Assembly: GCF_000524195.1 (NCBI RefSeq)
Contig: NW_020170385.1
Span: 1,381,898 to 1,445,897, forward strand
Origin: Echinococcus granulosus
Lineage: Eukaryota; Platyhelminthes; Cestoda; Cyclophyllidea; Taeniidae
Direction: 5' to 3'
DNA: 64,000 bases
The number at the start of each line of letters is the position of its first letter. The first letter of the stretch is position 1. The notes below the pieces were generated by a model, which was given only the letters and a program-made list of their open reading frames with translations, had not been told where the DNA came from and searched no databases. The translations under genes and the position numbers were made by a program. Shown here one piece after another: positions 24,801 through 39,082 of this stretch.

Positions 24801-27800
24801 ATAACAAAACTGATGTAATGAATGCAGATAATTTCTGATCTCGCCTTTAGAATAGTTCATCGAAAAATGGTGGTTTATTTTGGCTATACTGATGAGAGTT
24901 AGCCTCCAAGTCAACACATTTCAACGAGTTCGCCCATTTTGCGCTGCTGACAATATAAATTCAAATGGCTGAGATTAAATAAAGCGTCAGCTCCTAAGTT
25001 ATTTATTTAGGGGTTCAGAGAGCAGTTAGTAAATCAGTTAGGAAGGCTTCTCCTCAAGATTGGCCAGCAAATTTCTCAAGTTTTGTTAACTTTAAAGAAG
25101 ACTAAATGCGTCCAGCAAGGTTGCCGATTATATCAGTCGCATTCTTTGCCTTCTGGTACCTTTTGAAAAGGAGAATATACATATTTAGTTGATTGTTGGT
25201 TCAAATAAAATGGAAAAAAGTGGAAATAAATAACAAATGCATCGCATCTGCAGAGTGTTGCAATCTTCAGACATAAATGACGGCTATTGTTATCAGTAGG
25301 TAAGGAAGCTAAGCAAGTTGGATTACTAACTTCGTTGCGACTGTTTTATTATTATTTACTTCATATAAATTTGACCCTGTTTTATCCAACGTCTAGTTGT
25401 ATACATCTGCCTAATTTGATCTAAGTGCGAAAATCACAATATAGGTATAATGTAGGAACTATGAACTACAAAACCTGAATTTTGTCCCAATTTAAAGGGC
25501 TAAACTACGCTTTTGCTCTCAAAAGTTTCTAACAGGATCTCCTCCAAATGAGGTCATACACGCTGTTTCAGCAGAACCAGCGTCATAAATCCAATTTTAT
25601 GCAGCTAGAATATGTGATGCCAGATGATGAAACATTCCAGCAATCCTTGTACTGTAAATTGTGGTTTTACATCCATCATCAGCTTAGATTTTCAAGTCAT
25701 ATTTAATTAGCTTTTCAGAATTGAGTTGAATTTACTCCATATTTTAGTAAACTAAATTCACCAGAATGACAAATATCACCAGGTTAGTCGTAACTGCAAA
25801 AAAATGGATACATGCCGATCAGCTGGACTTTTAGCAACTAATAGGACATACCTGTTCGCCGGAGTGTCTGGCGTAGATGACGAGGTTGTAGTCACCCTTC
25901 TTTGGTAGACGAAAGCGGAAAATTACGCATGATTCCTCTGGAGCTATTTCATGCATGCCAAATCGCGTCTTACTGGAGCCCTAAAATGAAATACTTATGC
26001 TCTAGGGAGCATATTGATAGACATGGACTGCTCAATTGTGTTGGGCTGACAAAATGTGGAATCATTTGGCCGACTATATTTAGCATTCAGAGTTTTAGAA
26101 AAATGTTCTCTCATTGAAATCATTTAAATTTTAAATTTTACCGTATGGAATCGAATTCTCTCGAAGGTGCTCCGTATATCATTACTCATTTAAGTTTGTT
26201 TCATTCCCTACTATGGGCATTGTGCTAACCGACCGGCAAAGCTTTTACGTAACTGTAAAGCCTAATTAAAACTTGGTTTTGAAATAAGTACCGTAGAAAA
26301 TCCCACCACAAAGGCAAAAAGAACAAGTAGGAATTCTGTTATTAGAAAACTTTAACATTGTTTTTTAATTGCATCAAAAAGTTTGGCAACCAAAACAATA
26401 TGCTGATTAAACATTACCACTTGCATTGATCTTCTTTATCTTCTATAATAGTGTTTATATTGTTTCTATTTTAAACGTTTTGAGCCACAATAAGTGTCAC
26501 TTATTCCGGCACCAAACGTGAGATTCGTTCAGTTTCAGGAAGTATAGAGGGAAGACTATCTGTAGTTTCAGTTTACGTAAATATGAACTACATGAAGTTT
26601 CAATGGCTCTAGCACAGATGATTCTTCTTAATGGAACAAACTAAACTTCTTATGCTAACGTTAATGTTACTTTACGCGACACATCTATGAAAGAGTAAAA
26701 TTTCTAAGTATCCATGCATCTAGCTGTCATGCCTCCTCATTGACTTCAACTCCAGCAGAGCCACCGAAAACATTTATGTTCTGAATAACAATTTCCTAAT
26801 AATGGTATGCAACGCTCATGAGAAAATTAGGTGAAGAGCGAGAAACATCAGTCTCTATCGCAAACACCACAATTTAACACTGTGGATGGGAAAAATAGGC
26901 TTCACCTGAAGCTAAGACGATTAAAAACGATAATAATCATTTCAGCGAAATCTATAAGTACTACAAAGATCTCCTCATCAATCATTTTAAAATCATTTGA
27001 AAATAGTAAGAGAAGAGTGAAACAACGAATGTTTTTACAGAAGCACTGAAATCCCTACTTTGCTAATAAACTGCTACCTAAACATGAAAAGATCATGAGA
27101 AACCAAGAAAGTGATTTGCTACTACGTTTTAAGAATCCAATTGCTATAATGCATGTTTATAAGCGGCTCATATTAAGTAATATCTAGTGAAATTATACAA
27201 TATTTCCAAGCACAGCAAACCTGACAATTTTGGGTAGGCAATTTACAAGCGAATATTTATCAAGAAAACAGGTGACACAACGACTTTGATGTTGCTGTCC
27301 AAAATTACTCCTTTTGAAAGGAGTTCAGATACGTTACGCTACACATTGACGAAATTAGCTCCAATTATACACCACCAGACAAATCTTGGGTAGCTTGGGA
27401 GGGAGATATTTTAATTAAAAACACTTTTATGGAGGGCAGAACCCCGCTTGCTTTCCCGTGGTGAAAGCAGTAAAAGTTTTTAAACTATATTTGATGAACA
27501 TAAATTTAGGCATGAACACCTTATTGCAGGGCGGTAAAGTGAGCAAACTAACAAGATCATACTTTTGCATCCTTGACTTCGTTTATGGTAACACCACCAT
27601 GGAATAATGGATTAGTTTTGCAGCAACTTCTTTTTGACAATCTTTGCCAATTTGCTCATCTCATAAGGGTTTTCAGTCGTTATATCTTCGAAAATACAAC
27701 TTGAACAACTGGATCATGTGTTGCTTAAGCCAGTGCTTCCAACGCAGGTTGGTAGGTAAGTTTAATTTACCAGTTGAAATTATTGAAGTTAGCCACTTAC

Positions 27801-30800
27801 CACATCAATATTTCCAAAGCCTTCGAGGTTAAGCTGATAGGTAAAGAGAAGCTTTGTGATGTTTTCAGGGAGGATTTTTAATTTCAAAACCAGTTGATTT
27901 TCGACCGCAACCACACCCTCTTGGTGAGAGAATAGATGAAGGCCATATTGAAAGAAAGCAGGTTTCAGCAGTGGCCACGTAGCAAAACTCTAATAACACA
28001 AACAGAAACGTTAAAACTAGTTTTAAGCATCTAAATGGAGTTATAACAGGTTTTTGATTTTTGTTTTGAAATAATGCTACTTCACTATCTTGAAATGGCA
28101 AGGGTTCTGAAATGTTACCAAAAATGCCGTCGAGTTCACAACCATGTGTGTGGCTTGGAGTCACTGTACCAATGCGCATGCCCAGGCAATATTACACCTC
28201 ACTCTAATCTTATGGCTTTTATTAAATTAAATAATTTTATAAATTCAAGCATTGCTAAAGAGAACTAGTCTTAGTCTGCCAAATATTGCGGAATTACATT
28301 AGTTTTCGACAACAATTTAATAACTGTTATTTAGGGTGACATTGGCTGGGTTAAAATAACCGTCTAAAATAAGCGCATATGCATATAAATTCATCCTTTT
28401 CGAGAGACCAAAATCACGATTTACTATCATATTTTGTTAAATGCACGACATAATGACTGATTATAACTGATATTTTGTTGAGTTGTCTAAAATAAAATGC
28501 CACAAATATAGCGTGAAGGAAGAAAATAAATTCATTATTTTATTCCGTTTGCAGAGGCTTTTATATCGTTATTTGATAAATAGTGACCAGCTACTCCTTG
28601 TCATCTTCGGAAACTTACATGGTCGAGTGTTAGGTTCGAGAATCTAATTTGCTTCATAATATTTCTAACGGGCCGGCAATGTTTTGTAGTTTGAAGCGGA
28701 CGTTTGATCTGGTACTCAAATCCCTAATATGTGAATGGTGGAAGAAGGGGATGGCATTACCACGATGGAGACGGGGGGGTCAATGAGTTGCCAGACATCC
28801 TCGAAGGGGTAGTGAGTGTAGATGAGTTTGGTAGGATCGACCTGATAGTAGAACATGTCGGTCTCGTACTGTAGCGTGACGGCCTGGGAGGACTTGGGGA
28901 GACCCTCCCGCGTCCCCATGGCGAGACGCTGGGCGGCCCAGGTGCAGTCGTAGAGGCGCCACAGACCATCCACGTAGGCCGCATTCCATGAGTGCTGCAG
29001 ACTTGCTATCTGGGCAGGTAACGCGCCCGTCTCCGGGTGGAATAGAGGCTCCTCCTTCTGTACTAGTGGTTGGCCCACCTTATAGTCCATGCTCTTCGCT
29101 ATTCCACGCACCGTCACGCAGGGAATGCCTGAGTATCTCAACATTGACTCAAATGCCTGCCCAATTGAGGGATACACATTATCGCTCGACTCGATCTCAC
29201 ACATTTTATTGTTCTCTTAGCGGTGCTCAAGTGAATTTACAGGCTTTTAAAAAAATCCGTTGCGACTGTGACAAACTACAAAAGCCTTAAAATTTTGGGA
29301 TATTTACAAATTTTGTTCAAAATTCCCACTAATCCCGGTGTGGTTCATTCAGTGTAATTGAAAAGTAAATAAGTTACAGGTGAAGTACTAATTTGTGGTC
29401 TAAACGGTTCAGTAACTAATTAGATCAACCGGAAAGTACGTGATCTTGTCTATTTGATAAATAGACGCTACCCTTCTACGCTCCATGAACTTGTGTAAAT
29501 CACACCCGCTAAAACCGTACCAATCTGCAATGGTCAGTCAGCAGTGGGAGATACGCTTGATGAAATACTTGTCTCAAAAGGATTTAAAAATTTACTTAGA
29601 ATTTGTTTTTGAAATCACGTTTAATTATTAAAACAATTATTAGAATTGGGGCAAGCAATTATCTGCTAGTGTAAGTTCAAAACCACAAAATAAGGCCCCA
29701 AAATCCCGTGATAAAGAGCAAGTGTAAAACGTCAAACGAGTTCGCAGCTTCCGACTTTAGAGATTATAAGCGTTTTTCGATTGAATCTGCTAAAATGAGC
29801 AATTGTTACAGAAAAAGCAATTGACACTGCGGGGCACCTGCACGAGATGGTTTTATCTCAAGGTAATCTTAGATTGAATTACTATAAACCCTGTTATATT
29901 TTTGCTGCAATGGTACACATAAACCAGTGAATTGTTTAAAATTGTTTTTAATTTCAGTGGGGAATGTGTGGCACTTCCGTTTAATTATTTTACTGTCTCA
30001 TTTAAAGTTCAAGCGGTGGTAACAAGAGCGAGTGCGGTTTGCTCACTCCTTGAACACATAAAGTGCTATCTGGCTTTACTAATCACATTTGAGCAATGAG
30101 CTAGACCTGCTTTGGCTCCCTGCTTCTTTAAAAGAACCATCCTATTTCGCAACTTAATTGCAGTACGGTGATTTTGTCATGGACAAAATATGTTTGCCTA
30201 TATTTTACCAAGTTTATGGAACAATATATGCCTCGCAGAAGGATCTTTCGATTTTCGCCGATATTATACAAGGTGTTCAGCCATAAAATCAATGCAATGA
30301 CACGATGTAACCCATTTTACTTCACCAAAATCTGATTTTGTACTCTACTCTTGACAGTTGAGGATTGTAAAAAAAGATGTTGCTTTTAAGACTACAACAA
30401 ACATTTGCTAATCAATACGAAACTGGTATTGGTGTAGCGTGCCCTTACCGCTGTTTTACAAGTCTCACATATTTAATAACACTTTCTATGCGAAATCCTA
30501 GAAGATTTGGCATAATTTACATGCCAAAATTTATCATTTTCAAGCATTTGGGATGCATAATTTTGCTTGGTTTAGTGAACAGAAATTGTGATATCGTGTA
30601 AGAATTAGCCTTTTTATCTGCACAGCCCAAATTCCTTTACAAAGACGCACTTTCACAGAAAAGGTTCTGATAAGTTGCCTGCAAACTCAATACCAAAACC
30701 CTTCATGACTTGTGACCAAGATATAGTGGGCGTTTACGAATGTGATGCGAACGGGCCAGTATCTACCCTCGGGAGTGCCTCGTTGTCGAAGCCTTTTCAT

Positions 30801-33800
30801 AATGTCGGCATGTACACGTGTGTGAAGCCGCGATCAACTGCTGCCTGACTGTCCTGGTGGACACGGCCGGTTAAAGTCTGCCTCATATTCCTTCACTAGT
30901 CTATCAGCAGTGACACTACAAATCATACTATCTCATAAATGGTAGTTTATAAACTTGTATCATTCTTCTGCAGTTACATCTCGCGTGGTAAGACCGGTGT
31001 CAGATCAAGCGAAGATCGTGAAATCGAGTTTGAAGATCTCAATGGAAAGCCTCTAATGGATATAGATATATGTCATTTGTTATGCAGACCAAAATTCCTT
31101 AACAATCCCGCCAATAAGACAATAAAGGCATCCAAAATATACTAGTACGATGTACTTTGAGACGTGGGAATTGGTTCAATGCAATTTTATTCAGCTGAAG
31201 TCACCTAGCGAACGCCTTGTAGAGGTTTATCGTACTTTTTTTACTCATTTTACTTGAAGGAAATTCATTAATTGGACTGTTTTTTAGGTTTGCACTCTAA
31301 TCCCAGTAAAATGGTGAAATATTTGAAAAAACCGAAAATCGAAATCTATGGTAGGTAACATGTTGATAAAGTCTTGTCTAGCAATAACATTTTTAGCAAA
31401 ATCACGTATTTTTTAATCCAAAGCTTTCAGCAATTACTGCGAATTTTATTGAAATTGGGAGACAGATTTCGACAAAACTTGCTTCACTGATTTAATGGGG
31501 GTTTTGGAAAATGCACTTTGTTCCATGCTTAGTTAAGTGAATTCACTGAGTTGCCTAGGTAACGCGTATCAGCTGCAACAAATGCTACCTTACTGCACAA
31601 TGGAAACAGTCAAGACCTCACTGTTGCGTCCGCGTGATTGTGCATGTCGACAAGCGATTGGATTGTGCTGTTTTCCTTAGGCAAGTAAATGCACTACTAG
31701 CGCGTAGATGGGGCAGCAGACAACTTTGCAATAGTTGCTTACTTCTTCAAATCGGATACTCTGTGTCCTAATAATTGCCTAATAATCACTCCTGCCGGTT
31801 GAAGGCCTATTGGTGAACATTTACTTAAACATCCAAAAATATTATATGATTAATAAGATGCATGTTTTAGTTTTATCCAAGAATTCCACCTTCGATGAAA
31901 AGGGGGAGCTTAAAACAAAATACGATTATTCTTTTAAGAATTTAAGAAGCTTAGCTGGCGATTCTGTCTATTGCTGAATTCCTTTACAATAATTTTTCCC
32001 TTAGCACTCATGCTAAGTAGGAGATTACTCAATTGTTCAGAAAGATTCTTGGAAGAATGTGCAGTGCAGCATTTTATACCACGATTAATCAGAGAGATTA
32101 ATGAAAGTTAAGAGTGATTTACACTTAAAGTCAAGTTCGTCATAGTGGTTTTCTTTGGCTGAATTTGATTTTCTCACGCTACAATTTCGTCAGTGATTCA
32201 ATAATTTACTGTAAAACTGAAATCATTGGAATTTCGCGGTCCTTGCGCTTTATTTCCTCCTCAGTTTTCTAGAACTCTAATGAATCTGCCATTGCTTCAT
32301 ATAACTGACTGCCTAGTTTCATTGCATCTAAATGTGTAATCCTTTGCATGATTTTAGCTCGTAGTGTTTATTTTCTGTTTTCCATGAAACCTGGTGGCAC
32401 GCTTGTTTAAGTTTTAGTTCACAGAAAGTTCGACTTAAAGTGAGATTCCCGTCAAATCTGGATGCACGGCATTTTTATGACATACCATCAGCGTGTGAAT
32501 CACTCAAAGAGGAGGCTCATAATAATAAACGTGTTTGTGATTTTACTACACCTTCCATTAAAATCGATTCCACGTTAAACATCAGCGGCACTTGATAGTC
32601 TAAAGAGATGGCATGTTTTGTGATACAGTGTTATGAGCCCCCCATATTATCCACTGAAATCAAAAAGTATAAGGTCGGCCAAGTGTCACGGAAATTCTCT
32701 GCTCCCTCATAAGTGGCGATACACATTATTTAGTCGCTTTAAAAGTTCTCTCATGCATTGGACAGTAATTTTCTCCTCTTATCAGGAACCTAATAAACAC
32801 TACTGAAATACAACTTATTTTACAGAAAAGTAGGCGGATATGGTTCATTAATGTCCCAATTTATTAGAGCCTGATCATAAACTAAATGCCAAAAAAGTAT
32901 CAGAATAAATGCTCATTTAAATTGTTGGGATATTACTCATTGCTATGGTAGATAGTACTCTGAGGCAGATCTTTGTTATAATCTAAGTTTTTGGAGGATG
33001 TGTTAAAATTACGCCAAAAATCATAAAATACTTTTGGAGTTTACGAAATGGGATGAAAAAGCGTAAACGTTCAATTCCTTCCTAAAGGGACACGCATAAC
33101 AATTAATGGCACTTTTTCCTTCCAAAAATGCATAGTTTCGTTGTTAGACTAGACTATAAAATCCCGTTATTTGATCGACATTTCGTAGCACAATTATCCT
33201 CACCTAATGCAGACCATTTCGCTCCTCACTTAAGATGTAAAATGCTCCCTAAATGACATGGCATTCATAAACATATTTATCTTAAAATGATTTGACTGAT
33301 GAGACAAACTGTTTATAAGCGCACTGATCATTTTACGTCATAATGCAACACCAAATATAACTTGCTTGGACGTAGTTAGCCTTTCCCTTCACGAGTCTGG
33401 GAAGAACCACGTCTGGTGAGTCAATTTGGTGTTTCCCCTTGCCCTTCACTTTGTGGGCGTCGTCTTCCTCGACCTCCGAGGGAAAGGGCTGCATATCGGG
33501 TGACGTGGAACAGATCCATGTGAAGAGCGCTCGTACCTTCTCCTCGTCGGTCTTGAAGCCACGACTATAAACGAGGTGCCAATAGAGATCACGCCAGCAG
33601 GCTGGCTTGGCCTTGCCCTGCGCCAACCGCCGCGCCTCCCCATCCACTGGCTGCTCCTTGTGGACGCGATCAGCGCTATTCACCATCTCATTGCCAGGTC
33701 GCTTGGAGATAGCGGTCACTTCGGGATTGGCCTGAATGTGTGTACCGTCCTTGGCTTTCTTGCACGCCGGAATGGTAGAAGGGAGGCTGAAGCTGCTCGG

Positions 33801-34342
33801 TGCCGGCTCCAGAAAGATCACCTTCTCTGAAACCGCGGACTCCTGCTGATTGGCTGATTCGGCATTGATTTGATCACCTGCCACACGCAATCTTTATAAG
33901 TCGTACATAACAACTATAATTTCACCTTTATTACACTGACTTGTAAATCCCTCTACAGAGAACTTATGGTTCATGAGTAGTTAGAAATTCCAACATTTAT
34001 TTCCAGGTTCACAGAGAAGGTAATTTTAAAAACGTATGCAAAATTTTTCGAAACAATAAAAGAGTGGTCTTTATATTAAATCAAGTTTTGGAATTATAAT
34101 ACTTACTCACCTGTGCTAAACAGATTTAGATGCATTTGAAAATGAAGTATTTAGCGAAATCTTATTAAAATACTACAAACTCAACTGCACTTTGATGATA
34201 GAAATAGGTAAGATTTTCATAAGTAAGCAAGTAAGATATGAATATATTAGTAGCTCAGTATCAACATAAAATCCACTAATTTACCTCCAGTCGCAACCAT
34301 TTGGCATTTTGGCTTTTTGCTCTTCTTCTCTACTCCTTCAAT
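18881..34342 (-). CDS. KY-type (kyphoscoliosis peptidase-like) transglutaminase-fold protein, C-terminal 845 residues
   Basis: Nine exons in transcript order: 34342-34285, 33877-33366, 29156-28761, 27989-27801, 25980-25852, 23887-23669, 22365-22117, 20039-19602 and 19228-18881. Phases close (1, then all 0) to 845 residues plus stop. The first exon begins mid-frame (IEGVEKKSKKPKC), so at least one 5' exon is missing. KY proteins are muscle and cytoskeletal proteins with a transglutaminase-like core and C-terminal beta repeats. Seen here: an N-terminal helical segment (ACWRDLYWHLVYSRG, EEKVRALFTWI); the core in exons 2-3 with catalytic-type His at 28994 (HSWNAAY) and Asp at 28949 (LYDCTWA); WQLIDPP closing the core; then PLLKPAFFQYGL and three to four KY repeats (GDYNLVIYA, GEYALEVYA, WQFLIEAE, YKLYLYAVP with VFTYLID). 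The usual active-site Cys position reads GKANY, so it is probably a pseudo-enzyme. The exon 2 donor is GC (CAA|GCAAGT). Exon 7 is ended at CTA|GTGCGT because this restores the YxxxxQFLIE motif; a later donor would add about 19 residues. Confidence 0.88.
29157..33365 (-). other. GC-AG intron of the KY-like gene, 4.2 kb
   Basis: Donor CAA|GCAAGT at 33366/33365 and acceptor at 29157 (ccctcaattgggcag). This is the only junction that joins GKANYVQ to AFESMLRYSG, the continuous KY-family motif, in phase 0. GCAAGT is the normal extended consensus for GC donors. No gene is seen inside it on either strand; a GC-rich patch at 30725-30890 is listed separately. Confidence 0.7.
30725..30890. repeat. GC-rich island in an AT-rich intron, probable old repeat
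   Basis: About 165 bp clearly richer in G and C than its surroundings. The plus-strand reading (VYECDANGPVSTL) soon meets a stop. There is no splice context matching the KY-like gene. It may be an exon remnant or an interspersed element; I do not recognise it. Confidence 0.25.
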
Positions 34343-37300
34343 CTGAAAAATGGAGTTTACTGAATGTAATTTTAAATCAAATTTCCGCATCCTATTGCTG
34401 AAGACTTGTTCTAATGGACTCAGTAAACCACTTTATAATGGTCCCACGTTGACTCTTTGAAATTAGCAAAACATTTTTTTTTCGTTTTATTCCTCACTTT
34501 TATAAAATGCACGGCAATTTTCAGCAGTTGTATAGACACCAAAACAGATACTTCCTCATGGTATTGGTTTGGTGTGGAAGACTCAAAATGCAAGACAAAA
34601 GGGCAACTTTCATGGTTGATGATATTAATGGACGCATCTATTTAGTGCACGGCCATATAGAATACGAGAATAGTAGTGGTTGTTTATAATGATTTTTTCG
34701 ACTACCTGAGTTATTTTAATGGAAACCTCCAGACATGCATAAGCGGATAGAAGTGACAACAAGTGCATTCCTCTGATACGTCAAATAATGATATGCAACA
34801 ATGGCATTGCTACATTCATTCTTGAAAACTAATACCACATTGTGCCAGGAGTACACACTCGCAGTTACGCCTAGGTCCTCTTCACCTCAGCATGCCCATA
34901 CTGACATTGCACCAGTTACGGGACAATCCAATTCACGCGCCTTCTAATCGATTTTCTATATAAATAAATAAATAAATGAGGAAGGAAGGAATGGAATAAC
35001 CACCCGACACTCGAGACTCAGCATTAGTAAATGCCCGTCTCAAACAATGCGCACGGTTGCACTTATGGTCAATCTTTGATAAGACGACATAATGCAGAGC
35101 CGCAGGGGTTTGCTACTAGTTGCTAAAATTTAGGCTGTTCCAATAAGTGGAGCATGCTTATGATTAAAATGAGGCATTTCTGAAATCACGCCTCTTTCAA
35201 GCGACCGCTGGAAAAACCTTACAATCGTTTAATGAGGATTAACCAGTAGTTTTTACAGGTTATTTTGATGGAATATTTCGATTCAGGTTTTGCCAGTTCG
35301 GCCGACCACACAAATTGGGTAAATAATATTTGGGGGCAAAGCGAATTTTCTTAACCTAGTAAGGGTGTACATTGAATAACCTTTTTTATTAATGCGAGAG
35401 CCATCTTTACCACTTTGACAAACGGAAACCCTGGTAATCTTTTGTTTTTAAGAAAGCATGTGAATTATAATGGCATCTGGACTGTTTTAAATGGTGGTTA
35501 GTTGTTACACTAATTTAATCACTGGCTCTTAATCGTTGCTGAATAAATAAAAATATTATGTATGGGCATCACTAATAATGTATTTAGCAAATATGCCCCA
35601 AATTCTCTCCATCTGGTCCAAAAGTACTAATTACGCAGCATCAATAATCATTCATAATGCACAGATCACTTGTATTTCTAGTTTTCGGGAGCAAATATTA
35701 AATGGAATCCACTATTTACAGTAGTCAGAGCCGCATAAAATTACCCAAGCATTATGAAGATGCGTTGAAAGATGCATAAAACTTAGCTTTCCTTATTTGA
35801 ATGCATAGGATTATGATGATATGATAATCAAGCTTGCTAGTTTTCTATTTTTCATTTAAAGAATGGTTTTAAATGAAAATAAATTTCCACGAAACTCTAC
35901 AATCACTTCATATGTTCAAGTTCTTATTAAACGTACTCTAAGAAAATGGCATCGAACGTTTGCATTAGCACCGAATTGGATCGAATTTCCTGGTCTTTTG
36001 TGAAAACTCGTTACAATGGAAAAGACGAATGACGGGGAAAAATGCTTTTTTATTTCATTATTTTTGTTATTATGGTGTTAGTGTGTTGTCGCATTTGTTT
36101 CACCTCCCCAAATATGGCTTCCGAATTTCGTGACAGTGGATAAGTCACAATTTTTCGCTATTACAGACCTTAATGTAAGGACTTATATTCCACTTTTCAC
36201 TGTTGTATTTCTTCTATCAAGTCCTTTGCATACATGCGCTTAATCTAAAGGCATGAGTTAATAACTTAAAACATGAAAATTGAAAACAAGTCTCCTGTGG
36301 TGGCTGTTATCATCGGAAAACACAGGTCTGCATGCTTTTAAAGTTAGGGGTATATTTACCATATTTACTCTAGCATCTATACTATTAGTGCGCTTAAAAT
36401 TAAGTCTCGAATCGAATAAATTAAATTGCCAAGTTCAAATTATGGACCGGTAACGAATAGACCTACCGGCTGATTTCTACTGACGCATGAAAGCTTCTGA
36501 CCCATTATCTCCCAAATGGTCAACTGTAGGGAATTGTATCACGAGCAGGTAGGTGAAATGAATCCAAATAGTTTAGTTAGTTCTCTTTACCGCTTATAAC
36601 AGTGTCATCAAATGCCGTTCCGTGAAGATTTTACACGACACGTGCATGCGCTAGGCGTAGTAAGGCTCGCAGTTTGTCGTTTGACATGACCAATAAAATC
36701 TTTTAATAATCAGAGCTCCTATTGGAGGAAGAAGGGCCAATCAAGTAAGTCGATCTCGTCTCACTGCCCTCTTTTTTGTCCTGTGCGATCAATATTGTGT
36801 CAAAGATGTGTATAAAAACTCATCTGACTTGATCAACGCCTGCATAAAGTGGCAGTTTTTGTAGGTAATGAAACGCATACACGCACAAAACTACTAAGGA
36901 TGGTCCGCATAATCTTTTAATATAAAATTTTGAGTGAATTAGTACATTTAGACATGATTTTAATTGTGCTATTTTCCGATTCCAAGTTGTATGGCTAATT
37001 AGTTCTGTTACTAAAATGACTCATTTTTTTGTGTTCTTATTATGGGTCTGTATCTTTACCCTACGATAAATTAAAATTGCTGTGGCCAAAAAACCATGAT
37101 TAAAATACCTTATTTTCTATTGATTCTTAAAAAAGCTTTACCTTGTTATCAATAAATAGGCCTAACCTTTAAGGTGACATCCTTCATTTGATTGTGAAGA
37201 ATACGGGTGTATTGAACTGAATCTGAATGCATTTTTATGCAGCTTTTTTATCATAGCCCCAAAAGCAGGTAAAATCCCACTGTTTAGTTAATGAACAATG

Positions 37301-38654
37301 TATTTACCCAACCGTCAAGAGCCTTTTTAACCATGCATTTATTATACATAATTATTGCTGTTTGACTTAATAAACATAAGGAAGTTTCAAATTGAAGGTA
37401 AAGAAGTAACTGCACAATCTCAGCCATCTATGGCGGAAATACGGTTTTAACTTGTATAAACTTTTGCTGCAGCATTTAAAGTACCTAAAATTCCCATTTC
37501 AATGACTTGCAAATGGTGTTCCTGATAAGTAAAGTGGAACTGAAGTGCTTGTTAAAATTCATAATTCGCGGGTTCGGTGATGCATTATTCTTAATGTTAG
37601 CGCCGAATCCTCTCTTGCACATAAAACAAAACCTAAAATATTCATGTTTTTCTACAAAGTCCATCCATTCTAGCGATTGTAGAATATAACTCGGCCTGAA
37701 TGCAATCCTCTTGTATTATTTTTGCGTATTCCATACAGTTGCATAAAATGTCGATAAGGTACAGACACAGTCGTCTGACTACCATAAGTAGGGAGCTGGC
37801 TGAATTAGCATATACTACGATCTGAGGAGCGTGTCCACCTTCACAGACTCAAATATACTGCACACTTGTAAGCCAAATATCGGTTGTCAATTTCTTCTGA
37901 ACCAAATTCCCTTTACCTGACATCAGTATTTCTGGAATGCATGCATCTAAAGGCGCATAGATGCATCCCTCTAAAAAATCAGTTTGAAATAGGCAAATGC
38001 GTCAAGCGCGGCGATGTACGTTAGTGGTATTACAAACTTGCAATAGCACATCGGTCACAGGCAAACTTACTGCAGCTAAATAGCATTTTAAGAATTAAAA
38101 TTTCTGCCAATCAGTTTTTTAATAATCCACGAGCACTAAACGGCTTCCCTCGAGTGAAGTTATTCTTCCACATACCAAATTATCCGCACGTGAAACCAAA
38201 AAAACGCTCCTTGAATTGATAGTATTCTCGCTATATTTGAGTTTGCCAAAGTAAATTAATCGGGGTAATGAAATATATTTCTCTTAGCTTCAATAAACTA
38301 TCCCCGGATTTCCATGTGTCCAAGGCAAGATCTTCTGTGGGTTTGTACTTCAACCTAAAAAGCACAATGATCTTCAATTAATCCCACAAACTTCATGTTT
38401 TTCGATTATATGTACCAAAAACTGCCCAATTAGTTCAATGATTCGAGATGGTTTCATAGTTATTGGGTGGGGTCCAATTGCAACGCCATAAATCTCAACG
38501 GTAAAAGTACCTATCAATAAGGAAAACCAGTGCATAAGGTCATAAAAACGGGATTTCTTACTGGTAAAGTTAAAGAAAGTGCCCTAGCTTTGGTCTTTAC
38601 TATGTATAACCTCTGGTTACATGATCTTTAGAATTGGTTTTATACGAAATTCAC
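34343..38654. other. Upstream region of the KY-like gene, no exon resolved
   Basis: At least one further 5' exon ending in phase 0 is required by the KY-like model, but I could not find it here. An AAAT run at about 34961-34977 is followed by GGAA repeats, inside a GC-richer block (34860-35130) that looks like an interspersed element. Confidence 0.35.
34961..34977. repeat. Microsatellite (AAAT)n
   Basis: Four AAAT units, followed a few bases later by short GGAA repeats. Confidence 0.7.
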
Positions 38655-38781
38655 CTGTTTCACAAAACTTTAGGGTGCGGCTCACATAGCTGTCGGTTAG
38701 ATCCTCCTCATCAACAAACGAGTCGGTGCTGCTGAGGGACGGTGGGCCCGGCTCGCCCGGTACGTCAGAGGTCCTCCTTGT
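38655..38781 (-). CDS. Possible exon, acidic linker, gene unknown
   Basis: Bounded by a weak acceptor (gatactaag) and a donor ACAG|GTGAAT, and open for 42 codons. It encodes a Pro/Ser then acidic stretch (PGEPGPPSLSSTDSF, DEEDLTDSY) with protein-like composition. It could be a 5' exon of the KY-like gene, but it ends in phase 1 while the next KY exon needs phase 0, so another exon would have to lie between. Alternatively it continues an exon ending at about 38932 (MWRKYRDTDIFTK before a GTAGGT donor). Confidence 0.35.
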
Positions 38782-39082
38782 CTTAGTATCAAATTAGATT
38801 ACTCGAGCATACAATCGCATGATGCATTATAACTTTCTGTTTTTTTAGATACTGGGCTCGCGCTTAAAACACCATTGTCTCAATAGCTTTGCGTGACACC
38901 CATGATTATCATAAAGTCACCTACCTTCGTAAATATATCAGTATCTCGATATTTCCTCCACATAACAAATGGCAAAAATCGAGGAAAACTCATTGTCTCA
39001 ATCACGATTATACCCTCTGTCGGGCTCACAATGCCACATTCCGTCTCGTTTTGAAAACAGTGACCTTGCAGCGTCCCATCCA

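Noticed and set aside
29157..29204. Extension of the KY-like exon 3 upstream (MCEIESSDNVYPSIGQ), with Tyr in the Cys position
   Set aside because: This was my first reading, from the open frame. The acceptor at 29157 joins GKANYVQ to AFESM and restores the family motif without an insertion, so the upstream codons are more likely intron.
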